In this document: positions 15,621 through 23,360 of the stretch, one piece after another
How positions within the stretch are numbered: position 1 is the stretch's first letter
Layout of the letters: every line of letters begins with the position of its first letter
Assembly: GCF_015277895.1 (NCBI RefSeq)
Contig: NZ_CP063815.1
Location: 682,001 to 746,000 of the forward strand
Length of the DNA stretch: 64,000 nt
Origin: Microbacterium abyssi
GTDB lineage: Bacteria > Actinomycetota > Actinomycetes > Actinomycetales > Microbacteriaceae
Reading direction: 5' to 3'
Position numbers and translations under genes: made by a program
The notes under the pieces: generated by a model
Told to the model about the DNA's origin: nothing
Databases searched by the model: none
The model's input: only the letters and a program-made list of their open reading frames with translations

Positions 15621-17009
15621 ATGCCGCGCACCGCCGCGAGAACTGCTTTCGCCAACGTCCTGATCAACACGCTCATCGCCAATGTGACGACGAGCTTCCT
15701 GTGGTTCGCGCTGACGTTCTGGGTGTACATCGAGACCCGGTCGGTGCTCGCCACGGGCATCATCGGCGGCGCGTACATGCTCTTCGTCGCCCTGTTCGCG
15801 ATGGTGTTCGGCACTGTCGTCGACCGCCACCGCAAACATGCGGTGATGCTGCTCTCGAGCGTCGTCTCGGCGGTCGCGTTCGCTGCCGCAGGCGTGCTCT
15901 ACCTCTTCTTCACGGAAGATCAGCTGCTGGACCTCGGGGCGCCCTGGTTCTGGGTGTTCGCGGCCATCATCCTGTTCGGCGGCGTCATCGAGCAGCTGCG
16001 CAACATCGCGCTCTCGACCACGGTGACCCTGCTCATCGAGGAGGAGAAACGGGCCAACGCCAACGGCCTGGTCGGCACGGTGCAGGGCATCGCCTTCCTG
16101 GTGACCAGCGTCTTCTCCGGGCTGTCGATCGGGTTCCTCGGTATGGGATGGACGCTGATCATCGCGATCGTCGCCATGGGCGTCAGCTTCGTGCATCTGC
16201 TCTTCATCCGGATCCCCGAAACCGAGCCGGTGCCCGATCCGGATTCGTCGGGCGCGCTCGACTTCCGCGGAAGCGTGCAGGCGATCCGGCTCGCACCGGG
16301 GCTGTTCGCGCTGATCATCTTCTCGACGTTCAACAACCTCATCGGCGGCGTCTACATGGCGCTGATGGATCCGTACGGCCTGACGCTGTTCAACGCCCAG
16401 CTGTGGGGCATCGCCCTGGCATTCGCATCGACGGGGTTCCTGATCGGCGGGGCACTGGTGGCGAAGTTCGGACTCGGCAAGCGGCCGGTGCGCACGATGC
16501 TGCTGGTCGTGATCGCGATGGGGCTGCTCGGTGCCGTCTTCATGCTGCGCGAGTGGTGGCCGCTGTACGTCGTCGGCATGTGGTTCTACATGATGCTCGT
16601 GCCGCCGGTCGAGGCTGCCGAGCAGACCGTGATCCAGAAGGTCGTCCCGTTCCAGCGGCAGGGCCGCGTGTTCGGAACGGCGGCGGCGCTGGAGGCGAGC
16701 GCGGCTCCCATCACGGCGTTCCTGATCGCCCCGATCGCAGAGTTCCTCATCATCCCGTACATGGACAGCGCCGACGGCCAGCAGCAGTGGGGGTGGCTGC
16801 TCGGCGAGGGCGATGCGCGCGGTATCGCCCTCGTGTGTCTGTTCGCCGGGCTCGTCATGGTGGTTGCGGCGGGCCTGGCGTTCTTCACCCGCTCCTACCG
16901 CAAGCTCACGCTGCTGTACGAGAAGGCGCCGGAGCAAGAGATCCCGGACGAAACGGCCACGGGTGCACGGCCGCCCGTTCCCGGCATCCCACCGGAACAG
17001 CGCGGCTGA
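15621..17009 (+). CDS. MFS transporter (drug-efflux-like)
   Basis: 462 residues with about twelve hydrophobic segments and the loop 2-3 signature GTVVDRHRKHAVM of the major facilitator superfamily. The nearest look is to the MFS exporters annotated as multidrug or macrolide efflux. A soluble C-terminal tail (PEQEIPDETATGARPP) faces the cytoplasm. The start at 15621 fits the TACTCT element; 15591 would add ten residues. Divergent from threonine aldolase, with no shared pathway evident. Transcription probably stops in the inverted repeat pair at 17016-17180. Confidence 0.88.
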   Translation: MPRTAARTAFANVLINTLIANVTTSFLWFALTFWVYIETRSVLATGIIGGAYMLFVALFAMVFGTVVDRHRKHAVMLLSSVVSAVAFAAAGVLYLFFTEDQLLDLGAPWFWVFAAIILFGGVIEQLRNIALSTTVTLLIEEEKRANANGLVGTVQGIAFLVTSVFSGLSIGFLGMGWTLIIAIVAMGVSFVHLLFIRIPETEPVPDPDSSGALDFRGSVQAIRLAPGLFALIIFSTFNNLIGGVYMALMDPYGLTLFNAQLWGIALAFASTGFLIGGALVAKFGLGKRPVRTMLLVVIAMGLLGAVFMLREWWPLYVVGMWFYMMLVPPVEAAEQTVIQKVVPFQRQGRVFGTAAALEASAAPITAFLIAPIAEFLIIPYMDSADGQQQWGWLLGEGDARGIALVCLFAGLVMVVAAGLAFFTRSYRKLTLLYEKAPEQEIPDETATGARPPVPGIPPEQRG

Positions 17010-17015
17010 AGCAGG

Positions 17016-17080
17016 TTTCGACGCGCTGCGCGCGCTCAACCCGTTTCGTCTTCGGAGCCTTCGGCTCTTCCACTCAACGC
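17016..17080 (-). repeat. TTGAGCGAGC-type repeat, minus orientation
   Basis: Reads TTTCGACGCGCTGCGCGC, CTCAACCCGTTTCGTC on the plus strand and ends ACTCAACG, the reverse complement of the family consensus. It faces the copy at 17116-17180. Confidence 0.8.
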
Positions 17081-17115
17081 CCCGCAGAGCGTAAGCCCGA
17101 ACGCCCTGGGCCGCC

Positions 17116-17180
17116 CCGCGGGTCGTTGAGCGAGCGGAGCGAGACGAAACGGGCTGAGCGAGCCGAAGGCGAGTCGAAGC
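17116..17180 (+). repeat. TTGAGCGAGC-type repeat, plus orientation
   Basis: CGCGGGTCGTTGAGCGAGC, GGAGCGAGACGAAACGGGC and GAGTCGAAG. With the inverted copy at 17016 it can form a long hairpin between the converging MFS and SDR genes. Confidence 0.82.
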
Positions 17181-17208
17181 CGCACCGGTCCGGACAGCAG
17201 ACTCCCGC

Positions 17209-17865
17209 TCAGAGGTCGACGACGCGATCGTTGAGTTCTTCCGCCGCGTGATCCCACAGCCCGACGACGGCCGCAGCGAGCGCCTCCGGTTCCAGCGCCT
17301 TCGCCCGGAACACCACGGATGCCGCGCGCAGAGGCTCACCGGCATCCCGAGCGCTCTTCGCGAACCCGTGCGCCACCGCCCGCGCCCAGGCTTCGCTCGC
17401 GGCCTTGACCGCCGCATAGTTCGCGCCTCCCGCGAGGGGACGGACGACTGCTGTGGATGACACGATCGCGAACCGTCCGGCATCCGACGTCTGCAGCAGC
17501 GCATCGAAGCCGCGCGAGGTCGCCCGCACGGCCTCGAACGCCGGCAGGAGGGCGGCGAAGTCCGCATCGGACTGCCCGGCGAGTCCGCCGCCTCCCCGCC
17601 ATCCGCCGACGAGCGGGAACACCCCGTCGACGGCCCCGAGCGCCCCAGCAAGTCTGTGCATGTCATCGAGCGAGGTCGCATCGGCGACGAGCGTCTCCGC
17701 CCCGGCATCCCGCAGCGCATCGAGACGCTCCGTCGACCGCCCGGTCGCAACCACGCGGGCGCCGGCATCCACCAGCGCCCGCGCGACCGCATTCCCCGCC
17801 GCGCTCGTTCCCCCGGCGAGCACGACCGTGCGTCCCTCAGCAGTCATGGCGCGCGCCGCGTTCAC
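17209..17865 (-). CDS. SDR-family oxidoreductase paired with DUF6421
   Basis: 218 residues. The dinucleotide-binding region reads VVLAGGTSAAGNAVA, an SDR variant of TGxxxGxG, followed by ATGRS, and the catalytic pair is in YAAVK (NYAAVKAASE) with Ser in IVSST. The GTG at 17865 overlaps the upstream stop (GTGA); a second start at ATG 17847 would drop six residues. The tight coupling to the DUF6421 gene suggests a common pathway. Reaction unknown. Confidence 0.82.
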   Translation of the reverse strand: MNAARAMTAEGRTVVLAGGTSAAGNAVARALVDAGARVVATGRSTERLDALRDAGAETLVADATSLDDMHRLAGALGAVDGVFPLVGGWRGGGGLAGQSDADFAALLPAFEAVRATSRGFDALLQTSDAGRFAIVSSTAVVRPLAGGANYAAVKAASEAWARAVAHGFAKSARDAGEPLRAASVVFRAKALEPEALAAAVVGLWDHAAEELNDRVVDL

Positions 17866-19277
17866 TCATCCGAGGCACGGATCCCGGACGTCGACTCGAT
17901 CACCGGCCGCATCTTCTTCTCCAGCGCCTCGAAGAACATCGACAGGGGGAACTCGTCGTCCAGCACCGCGTCGGTGTATCCCTTCGGAGCGCCCGCCAGC
18001 ACCTCGTCCGTCAGCCCGCGTGCCCAGACGGATGCCGGGTTCGGCGTCAGTACCGAGCTCACGAGGGAGTAAGCCGCCAGCCAGTGCGCCGTCTTCGGTC
18101 GGTCGATCGACCGCCAGTACAACTCGTCGATCGCCTCGCCGAGGGCGATCACGGCATCCGGAACACCGTCCCAGTCGAACGTGAGCCGCGTGTCGGTCCA
18201 GTGCAGAACGCCGCGCTGGTGCAGCCAGGCGAACAGCAGCTGCCCGCCCAGTCCGTCGTAGTTGCGTACGCGCGAGCCGGTGATCGCGAACCGGAAGATC
18301 CGATCGAAGATGACCGCGTACTGCACGAGCCCGGCGTGCTCGAGCATCTCCTGCTCGGCTTCCGACAGCACCTCCGCGGCGCGCAGCCGCTTCTCGATGG
18401 CCACCGACTCGCGGAACGCCGTGAGATCGCAGCGCAGCTCTTCGAGCGAGTACAGGAAGTACGGCATCCGCTGCTTGATCATGAACGGGTCGAACGGCAG
18501 GTCGCCGCGCATGTGGGTGCGGTCGTGGATGATGTCCCACATCACGAACGTCTTCTCCGTGAGGTCCTGGTCATCCAGCATCCGCGCTGCCTCCTCGGGC
18601 AGCTCGAGCTTGGTGATTCCTGACGCCGCGCGTACGACGCGCCGGTAGCGGGCCGCCTCGCGATCCTGGAAGATCGCCCCCCACGTGAACGGCGGTATCT
18701 CGCGCATCGCCACGGTCTCGGGGAACAGCACAGCCGAGTTCGTGTCGTAACCGGGCGTGAAGTCGATCAGCCGCAGCGAGACGAACAGCTTGTTGCCGTA
18801 GTCGCCGGCCTCGAGCTCGCCGATGAACTCCGGCCAGATCGCCTGCACGATGAGCGCCTCGACCAGCCGATCCGGCGAGCCGTTCTGGGTGTACATCGGG
18901 AAGACGACGAGGTGTCGGATGCCGTCGACGCGGTGCTGCTGGGGCTGGAAAGCCATCAGCGAGTCGAGGAAGTCCGGCACCTCGAAGCCGCCGGACGACC
19001 AGCGCTCGAAGTCCGCGACGGACGCGGCGAGATACTCGGCGTCGTGCGGGAAGGCGGGAGACAGGGCACGGATGCCGGCGGTGATCACGGCGACGTGGCC
19101 GCGGGCGGCTTCATGGTCGTCCGCCGAGGGGATCGACCCGTCCTTCACCTGCAGCTTGCGGATCGCGATCGCGGCGTCCTTCAGCATCCGCCACGCGGCA
19201 CTGTTCTCGGCGGTTGCGGCGTCCTCCACGACCTCGGGCTCGCCGATGATGGCAGTGTTCTGAAGGGGAGTGGACAT
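17862..19277 (-). CDS. DUF6421 family protein
   Basis: 471 residues, soluble, without signal peptide. The sequence has conserved-looking aromatic and acidic blocks such as VFPMYTQNGSPDR, MWDIIHDRTHMRGDLPFDPF, NYDGLGGQLLFAWLHQ and FALITG-like segments; the histidines of HDRTHMRGD could bind metal. I assign it to DUF6421, an actinobacterial family without known function. The ATG at 19277 has a strong SD (ATCGGAGGTCCCG). It begins a two-gene unit with the SDR gene and is divergent from an AsnC-type regulator, with a palindromic operator between them. This arrangement suggests a metabolite-responsive enzyme pair. Confidence 0.82.
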   Translation of the reverse strand: MSTPLQNTAIIGEPEVVEDAATAENSAAWRMLKDAAIAIRKLQVKDGSIPSADDHEAARGHVAVITAGIRALSPAFPHDAEYLAASVADFERWSSGGFEVPDFLDSLMAFQPQQHRVDGIRHLVVFPMYTQNGSPDRLVEALIVQAIWPEFIGELEAGDYGNKLFVSLRLIDFTPGYDTNSAVLFPETVAMREIPPFTWGAIFQDREAARYRRVVRAASGITKLELPEEAARMLDDQDLTEKTFVMWDIIHDRTHMRGDLPFDPFMIKQRMPYFLYSLEELRCDLTAFRESVAIEKRLRAAEVLSEAEQEMLEHAGLVQYAVIFDRIFRFAITGSRVRNYDGLGGQLLFAWLHQRGVLHWTDTRLTFDWDGVPDAVIALGEAIDELYWRSIDRPKTAHWLAAYSLVSSVLTPNPASVWARGLTDEVLAGAPKGYTDAVLDDEFPLSMFFEALEKKMRPVIESTSGIRASDE

Positions 19278-19302
19278 CGGGACCTCCGATCGTGGACTCA
19301 GC

Positions 19303-19344
19303 GGAAAATATCCGGCCAAACAGTGAGTACGCCGATATTCTTCC
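19303..19344. promoter_or_regulatory. Palindromic operator between DUF6421 and asnC-type genes
   Basis: GGAAAATATCCGGC at 19303-19316 is the imperfect inverse of GCCGATATTCTTCC at 19331-19344. The arms are 14 bases with a 14-base spacer, suited to a dimeric AsnC/Lrp regulator. The right arm overlaps TATTCT, the likely -10 element of the regulator gene. Confidence 0.65.
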
Positions 19345-19348
19345 ACCT

Positions 19349-19798
19349 ATGGAGGATGCTGTCGACCGCCGGATCATCGCTGAGATCTCCCGCGACGCCC
19401 GCGCGACGCTGGCGCAGCTGTCGGACGCCGTCGGGCTGTCGACGTCGGCCGTGCAGTCGCGGCTGCGCAGACTGGAATCGCGCGGGGTCATCACCGGCTA
19501 TCGGCCGGTGCTGGATGCCGAGGCGCTGGGGAAGCCCCTGTCGGCGTTCATCGAGATCACCCCGCTCGATCCTGGTCAGCCCGACAACGCTCCCGAGCTG
19601 CTCGAGCACCTCGTGGAGATCGAGGCGTGCCACTCGATCGCGGGCAACGCGAGCTACATGCTGTTCGTCAGGGTCGCGTCGCCGCGTGCACTGGAGCAGC
19701 TCGTCGGCGACATCCGCGGCATAGCGAACGTCAGCACGCGCACGACCGTCGTCCTGCAGACGTACTACGAGAACCGGCCGATCGCGGTCGAGGAGTAG
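19349..19798 (+). CDS. Lrp/AsnC family transcriptional regulator
   Basis: 149 residues: an N-terminal helix-turn-helix (ATLAQLSDAVGLSTSAVQSR, about 19-38) and a C-terminal RAM ligand-binding domain (HSIAGNASYMLFVRV). Such proteins form octamers that sense amino acids or related metabolites. The gene is divergent from DUF6421/SDR, and the palindrome at 19303-19344 overlaps its own promoter, so it probably controls both itself and the pair. A TATTCT element seven bases before the ATG suggests a leaderless mRNA. Confidence 0.92.
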   Translation: MEDAVDRRIIAEISRDARATLAQLSDAVGLSTSAVQSRLRRLESRGVITGYRPVLDAEALGKPLSAFIEITPLDPGQPDNAPELLEHLVEIEACHSIAGNASYMLFVRVASPRALEQLVGDIRGIANVSTRTTVVLQTYYENRPIAVEE

Positions 19799-20833
19799 TC
19801 AAAGCACCGCTCCCACCATCGCCTCGCCGAGCGGGGTGCGCAGGTGCAGCATCCGTGCGCCATCGCGCTCGCTGGCGATGAGGCCGGCGTCGCGCAGCAC
19901 CGTGAGGTGATGGGATGCCGTCGACACGGCGATCCCAGCATCCAGAGCGACCTGCGAGGTGGTGCGCGCGACGCCCGCCCCGAGCAGGATCTCGGCACGC
20001 GCCGGTCCCAGCAGTGCGCCCAGCGCAGTGGCGACATCGGCGGCCTCTCGCGACCACCCCGCTGTGACTCCGCGCGCGGGGTAGAACAGCGTCGGCTGCG
20101 CCGGCTGCTCCGTGAGCACCATGCATCCCCACGACGACATCACCGACGGCACGAGCACGAGTCCACTCCCGCGGCAATCCACCTGTTCACTGTGTCTGCG
20201 CAGGCGCACCCGCACGGCGCCCGCGCCCCAGCTGACGTTCGGGTGCAACCCGTTCGCCATGCCGGAGATCCCCGAGGTCGCGATCGTCCGCGAGCGCACC
20301 GCGATATCCGCGCGCAGCAGGCGATCGAGCTGTGGCCAGACCGGCGCCACCGCGGCATCCCAGACGTCCTGCCACGCATCCGCGATCATCGCCCGCGCTT
20401 GTGCGGGATGCTCCTGCATCTCCAGCAGCGCACTCTGACGAGAGCCGCTCGATCGCAGCACCATCTTCCCGAAGTCGACTCGCATCGGGTCCAGCTGCGC
20501 CGAGCGCAAGGCCTCGAGTTCGGTAGCCGGCGTCATGTCCCAGCTGGGGGTCGCGGTGAGGAAGTCCGGCAGGTAGCCGTCGTCGCCGACCACGGCGGCG
20601 AGCAGGCGGAAGCTCTCGCGCGGCAGCCGGTCGCGCGTGTTGCGCAGCCAACCCCACTGCAGCGGGTGCTGCTGAGGGCGCAGCAGCACCCGCACGGCGT
20701 GGGCCAGTTCGTGCCCCGGGGAGACGCCGAAGCGCACGGACTGGATGTCGCCGGGACTGAGGACGAACTCGACGCGATGGTCCGGGTGCTCCGCCCCCTC
20801 GGTAGGGCGCCCCGCCGTCATGTTTCGAACCAC
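19799..20833 (-). CDS. DUF5937 / ArsR-type winged-helix regulator
   Basis: 344 residues. The N-terminal 240 or so match DUF5937 (EFVLSPGDIQSVRFGVSPG), and the C-terminus is a winged helix-turn-helix (ARTTSQVALDAGIAVSTASH, then HLTVLRDAGLI) of ArsR type. It is a transcription factor with a large sensory domain of unknown ligand. The GTG at 20833 is preferred over ATG 20821 because a TAGAGT element ends six bases before it. A TTTCGA-N6-TCGAAA palindrome overlaps the start, fitting autoregulation and control of the divergent cupin gene. Confidence 0.85.
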   Translation of the reverse strand: MVRNMTAGRPTEGAEHPDHRVEFVLSPGDIQSVRFGVSPGHELAHAVRVLLRPQQHPLQWGWLRNTRDRLPRESFRLLAAVVGDDGYLPDFLTATPSWDMTPATELEALRSAQLDPMRVDFGKMVLRSSGSRQSALLEMQEHPAQARAMIADAWQDVWDAAVAPVWPQLDRLLRADIAVRSRTIATSGISGMANGLHPNVSWGAGAVRVRLRRHSEQVDCRGSGLVLVPSVMSSWGCMVLTEQPAQPTLFYPARGVTAGWSREAADVATALGALLGPARAEILLGAGVARTTSQVALDAGIAVSTASHHLTVLRDAGLIASERDGARMLHLRTPLGEAMVGAVL

Positions 20834-20840
20834 ATCGAAA
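20823..20840. promoter_or_regulatory. TTTCGA-N6-TCGAAA operator
   Basis: An 18-base hyphenated palindrome that covers the start codon and initial transcribed bases of the DUF5937 regulator gene, 39 bases before the cupin start. Confidence 0.55.
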
Positions 20841-20845
20841 CTCTA
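20840..20845 (-). promoter_or_regulatory. -10 element TAGAGT of the DUF5937 regulator
   Basis: TAGAGT on the minus strand, six bases before GTG 20833; it adjoins the palindrome at 20823-20840. Confidence 0.6.
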
Positions 20846-20878
20846 GGGTGCGGTCGCGACGGTGTCGAGACTGGACGC

Positions 20879-21235
20879 ATGAGCACCGCATCCCTGTCAG
20901 ACGGAATCGTCACCGCTGCGGAGACCCGTATCGGAACCGGCCGCACGCGCCGGTTCGTCGGCGCCGAGCACGACGCGGACATCTCGTACTTCTTCGTCGA
21001 GAATCAGCCGGGCGAAGGCCCGGGCCTGCACTGGCATCCCTACTCCGAGACGTGGGTCGTCGTCGAGGGCGCCGTGCAGATCCGCCGCGGCGACGACGTC
21101 CTGATCGCCGAAACCGGCGACACCGCGACCGTTCCGCCGCGCGTCGTGCACGGCTTCACCAACATCGGCGCGGGAACGCTGCGCATCCTCTGCATCCACG
21201 CATCCGCCGAGATCATCCAGACCTTCATCGACTGA
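20879..21235 (+). CDS. Cupin domain protein
   Basis: 118 residues forming one small beta-barrel. Cupin motif 1 is visible in GPGLHWHPYSETWVVVEG (two His and a Glu as metal ligands) and motif 2 in PPRVVHGFTNIG. The family covers dioxygenases, isomerases and ligand sensors; no reaction can be assigned. It is divergent from the DUF5937 regulator and probably its target. A weak GAGACT element ends six bases before the ATG. Two small DUF genes follow 17 and 20 bases apart and may be cotranscribed. Confidence 0.88.
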   Translation: MSTASLSDGIVTAAETRIGTGRTRRFVGAEHDADISYFFVENQPGEGPGLHWHPYSETWVVVEGAVQIRRGDDVLIAETGDTATVPPRVVHGFTNIGAGTLRILCIHASAEIIQTFID

Positions 21236-21252
21236 CCGAAACCAGGAGAACC

Positions 21253-21543
21253 ATGTCTTTTCAGGCCTACCTCGACGCCGTCGAGACCAAGAGCGGGCTC
21301 ACCCCGCGCCAGCTCGTCGACCTCGCACGCGAGAAGGGGTTCGACGAGACCACCAAGGCGACGCCCATCCTCGAATGGCTCAAGACCGACTACGACCTCG
21401 GGCGTGGTCACGGCATGGCCATGGTGCATGTGATCACCAAGGGTGCGACAATCGATGCCAAGCACGTCGGCTCCGGTGGCACTCACGGGGATGCGAGTGA
21501 CACCCTGTGGCTCGACGGCAAGGACAGCAATCCGACTCGGTGA
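21253..21543 (+). CDS. DUF4287 domain protein
   Basis: 96 residues beginning MSFQAYLDAVETKSGLTP, the typical DUF4287 opening. Basic-acidic, soluble, single domain, function unknown. The SD AGGAGAACC precedes the ATG. In many genomes DUF4287 lies beside DUF1801, as here, which suggests the two proteins work together. Confidence 0.88.
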   Translation: MSFQAYLDAVETKSGLTPRQLVDLAREKGFDETTKATPILEWLKTDYDLGRGHGMAMVHVITKGATIDAKHVGSGGTHGDASDTLWLDGKDSNPTR

Positions 21544-21563
21544 CGCGCACCTGGGAGGGCCGC

Positions 21564-21980
21564 ATGATCAGTCGCAAAGAACCCCGGCTGCTGTCGGGCG
21601 GAAACCCTCAGATTCCCAAGGGTGATGGTGACGGGCCGGTACAGGACTACATCGCGGCGATGCCCGAATGGAAACACGACATAGGCAGACGCCTCGACGA
21701 CCTCATCGTGAAGAGCCTCCCCGACGTCCGGAAAGCGGTGAAGTGGAATCAGCCGCACTACGGCACCGACGGTGAGACCTGGCTCGTTTCGTTTCGCTGC
21801 TACACCGACTACGTGCAAGTGCAGTTCCTCAAAGGAACCTCGCTCACGCCGGTGCCTCCGAAGGCCTCGAAACACGACGAGGTGCGCTATCTCGACATCC
21901 GCGAGGAAGACGAGGTGGATGAGGACCAGATCCGTTCCTGGATCGAGCAGTCCGGCACGCTGCCCGGGGCGAAGATGTGA
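21564..21980 (+). CDS. DUF1801 (YdhG-like) domain protein
   Basis: 138 residues. The core EWKHDIGRRLDDLIVKSLPD and KAVKWNQPHYG are characteristic of DUF1801/YdhG, a fold related to SCP2-independent iron-chaperone-like proteins of uncertain role. The ATG at 21564 follows TGGGAGGGC. It lies 20 bases after the DUF4287 gene and ends 28 bases before menA. Confidence 0.87.
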   Translation: MISRKEPRLLSGGNPQIPKGDGDGPVQDYIAAMPEWKHDIGRRLDDLIVKSLPDVRKAVKWNQPHYGTDGETWLVSFRCYTDYVQVQFLKGTSLTPVPPKASKHDEVRYLDIREEDEVDEDQIRSWIEQSGTLPGAKM

Positions 21981-21994
21981 CGCACCTCCGCGAC

Positions 21995-22000
21995 TAAGCT
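21995..22000 (+). promoter_or_regulatory. -10 element TAAGCT before menA
   Basis: TAAGCT ends eight bases before the menA GTG, within one or two bases of the leaderless spacing; no SD is present. Confidence 0.55.
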
Positions 22001-22008
22001 TTCCCTTC

Positions 22009-22977
22009 GTGGCAGCATCCTCGAAGCGCAAGGCGTCGACCCCGAAGCGGAAGCCCGTACGCACCAGCGGCAACCCCGCGAAGCGACCGATCGTCGAGGC
22101 GCCACCGATCACCGCCCGCGACTGGATCGGCGCCGCGCGCCTGCGCACGCTGCCGCTCGCGGTCGCCCCCGTTGTCATCGGCACCGGGGCGGCGCAGCTG
22201 GTCGATCCCGAGCTGCACTGGGTCATCGCCCTCGCCTGCCTGGCCGTCGCCGTGCTGCTGCAGATCGGCGTGAACTTCACCAACGACTACAGCGACGGCA
22301 TCCGCGGCACCGACGCCCACCGGGTCGGGCCCGCCCGCCTGACGGCATCGGGCCGGGTGAACCCCAGGACCGTGCTGATGATCGGCCTGTCCTTCTTCGC
22401 GCTCGCCGCGCTGGTCGGGCTCACGATCGTGATCCGCACCGGACAGTGGTGGATGCTGGCGGTCGGCGCCGCATGCATCGTCGCCGCCTGGTTCTACACC
22501 GGCGGCAAGCGCCCCTACGGATACTTCGGGCTCGGCGAGGTCTTCGTCTTCATCTTCTTCGGGCTCGTGCCCGTGTTAGGCACCACGTGGGTGCAGGCGT
22601 TCCAGCTGCCTCCGGAGGCGTGGCTCGGCGCGGTCGCCGCGGGACTGTTCGGCTGCGCGGTGCTCCTGGCCAACAACCTGCGCGACATCGATCAGGACCG
22701 CGAGGTCGGCAAGCGCACGCTCACCGTGATGATCGGACGACGGGCCACCCGGGCGGTGTACACCCTGTTCATGCTCGTGCCGTTCGGCATCGCCGCGTTC
22801 ATCGCGCTGCTGTACCCGATCGCGTGGCTCGCGCTGATGGCTCTGCTCGGCGGCATCCCCGCGATCGTCATCGTGTGGTCGTACCGTCAGGCCCGCGAGC
22901 TCGTCGTCGCGCTCGGGCTCACGTCGCTCACGGCGCTCGCGTACGCGGGCGCGCTGTACTGGGCGTTCGTCGGCTGA
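22009..22977 (+). CDS. menA: 1,4-dihydroxy-2-naphthoate polyprenyltransferase
   Basis: 322 residues, a UbiA-superfamily membrane enzyme. A basic N-terminal tail (SSKRKASTPKRKPVR) precedes TARDWIGAARLRTLPLA. The two Asp-rich Mg-diphosphate motifs are NDYSDG from residue 92 and DIDQDREVGKRTL. About eight membrane helices follow. MenA joins dihydroxynaphthoate to a polyprenyl chain to make demethylmenaquinone. Its partners menD, menF and menG lie at 29-35 kb, and the chain-making synthase at 35.2 kb. GTG start placed by the upstream TAAGCT. Confidence 0.95.
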   Translation: MAASSKRKASTPKRKPVRTSGNPAKRPIVEAPPITARDWIGAARLRTLPLAVAPVVIGTGAAQLVDPELHWVIALACLAVAVLLQIGVNFTNDYSDGIRGTDAHRVGPARLTASGRVNPRTVLMIGLSFFALAALVGLTIVIRTGQWWMLAVGAACIVAAWFYTGGKRPYGYFGLGEVFVFIFFGLVPVLGTTWVQAFQLPPEAWLGAVAAGLFGCAVLLANNLRDIDQDREVGKRTLTVMIGRRATRAVYTLFMLVPFGIAAFIALLYPIAWLALMALLGGIPAIVIVWSYRQARELVVALGLTSLTALAYAGALYWAFVG

Positions 22978-22979
22978 AC

Positions 22980-23294
22980 TCAGCCCTCCCGCGGAGCGCG
23001 GGTCTCGTCGTTCGCCGAATCGAGCGCGGCATCCTCGGCGTCGGCATCCTCGGCCGCGACGCTCTGCCGGCCGACCCCGCGCGCCTCGCGGCGCTCGTGG
23101 ATCTCGGCGGATGCTCCGGACAGCGGCCGGCGCAGGAACAGGATCGACAGGCTCATGCCGATGAGCGCGGCGAAGATGGCGGTCAGCCACCAGAGCTCGC
23201 GCATGATCGGGAAGAAGAACCACATGATCGCCAGGGGTACGAGGAACGCCAGCAGGCGCAGCACGGTGTAGGTGACAATGGGCGGGATCTTCAC
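22980..23294 (-). CDS. DUF4229 domain membrane protein
   Basis: 104 residues. Two hydrophobic helices (VLRLLAFLVPLAIMWFFFP and WWLTAIFAALIGMSLSILFL) form the DUF4229 core, followed by an acidic tail. In actinobacteria this family often neighbours menA, as here (convergent, two bases between stops). Its role is unknown. The GTG at 23294 has both GGAG and a TACACT element exactly six bases upstream. Confidence 0.85.
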   Translation of the reverse strand: MKIPPIVTYTVLRLLAFLVPLAIMWFFFPIMRELWWLTAIFAALIGMSLSILFLRRPLSGASAEIHERREARGVGRQSVAAEDADAEDAALDSANDETRAPREG

Positions 23295-23300
23295 TTCTCC

Positions 23301-23306
23301 AGTGTA
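23301..23306 (-). promoter_or_regulatory. -10 element TACACT before the DUF4229 gene
   Basis: TACACT on the minus strand ends six bases before GTG 23294. Confidence 0.6.
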
Positions 23307-23360
23307 AGTCGGGCGGCTGTGCGGACGCCGCGCGAAGGCGAGACGACCGCACAGCGGAAC

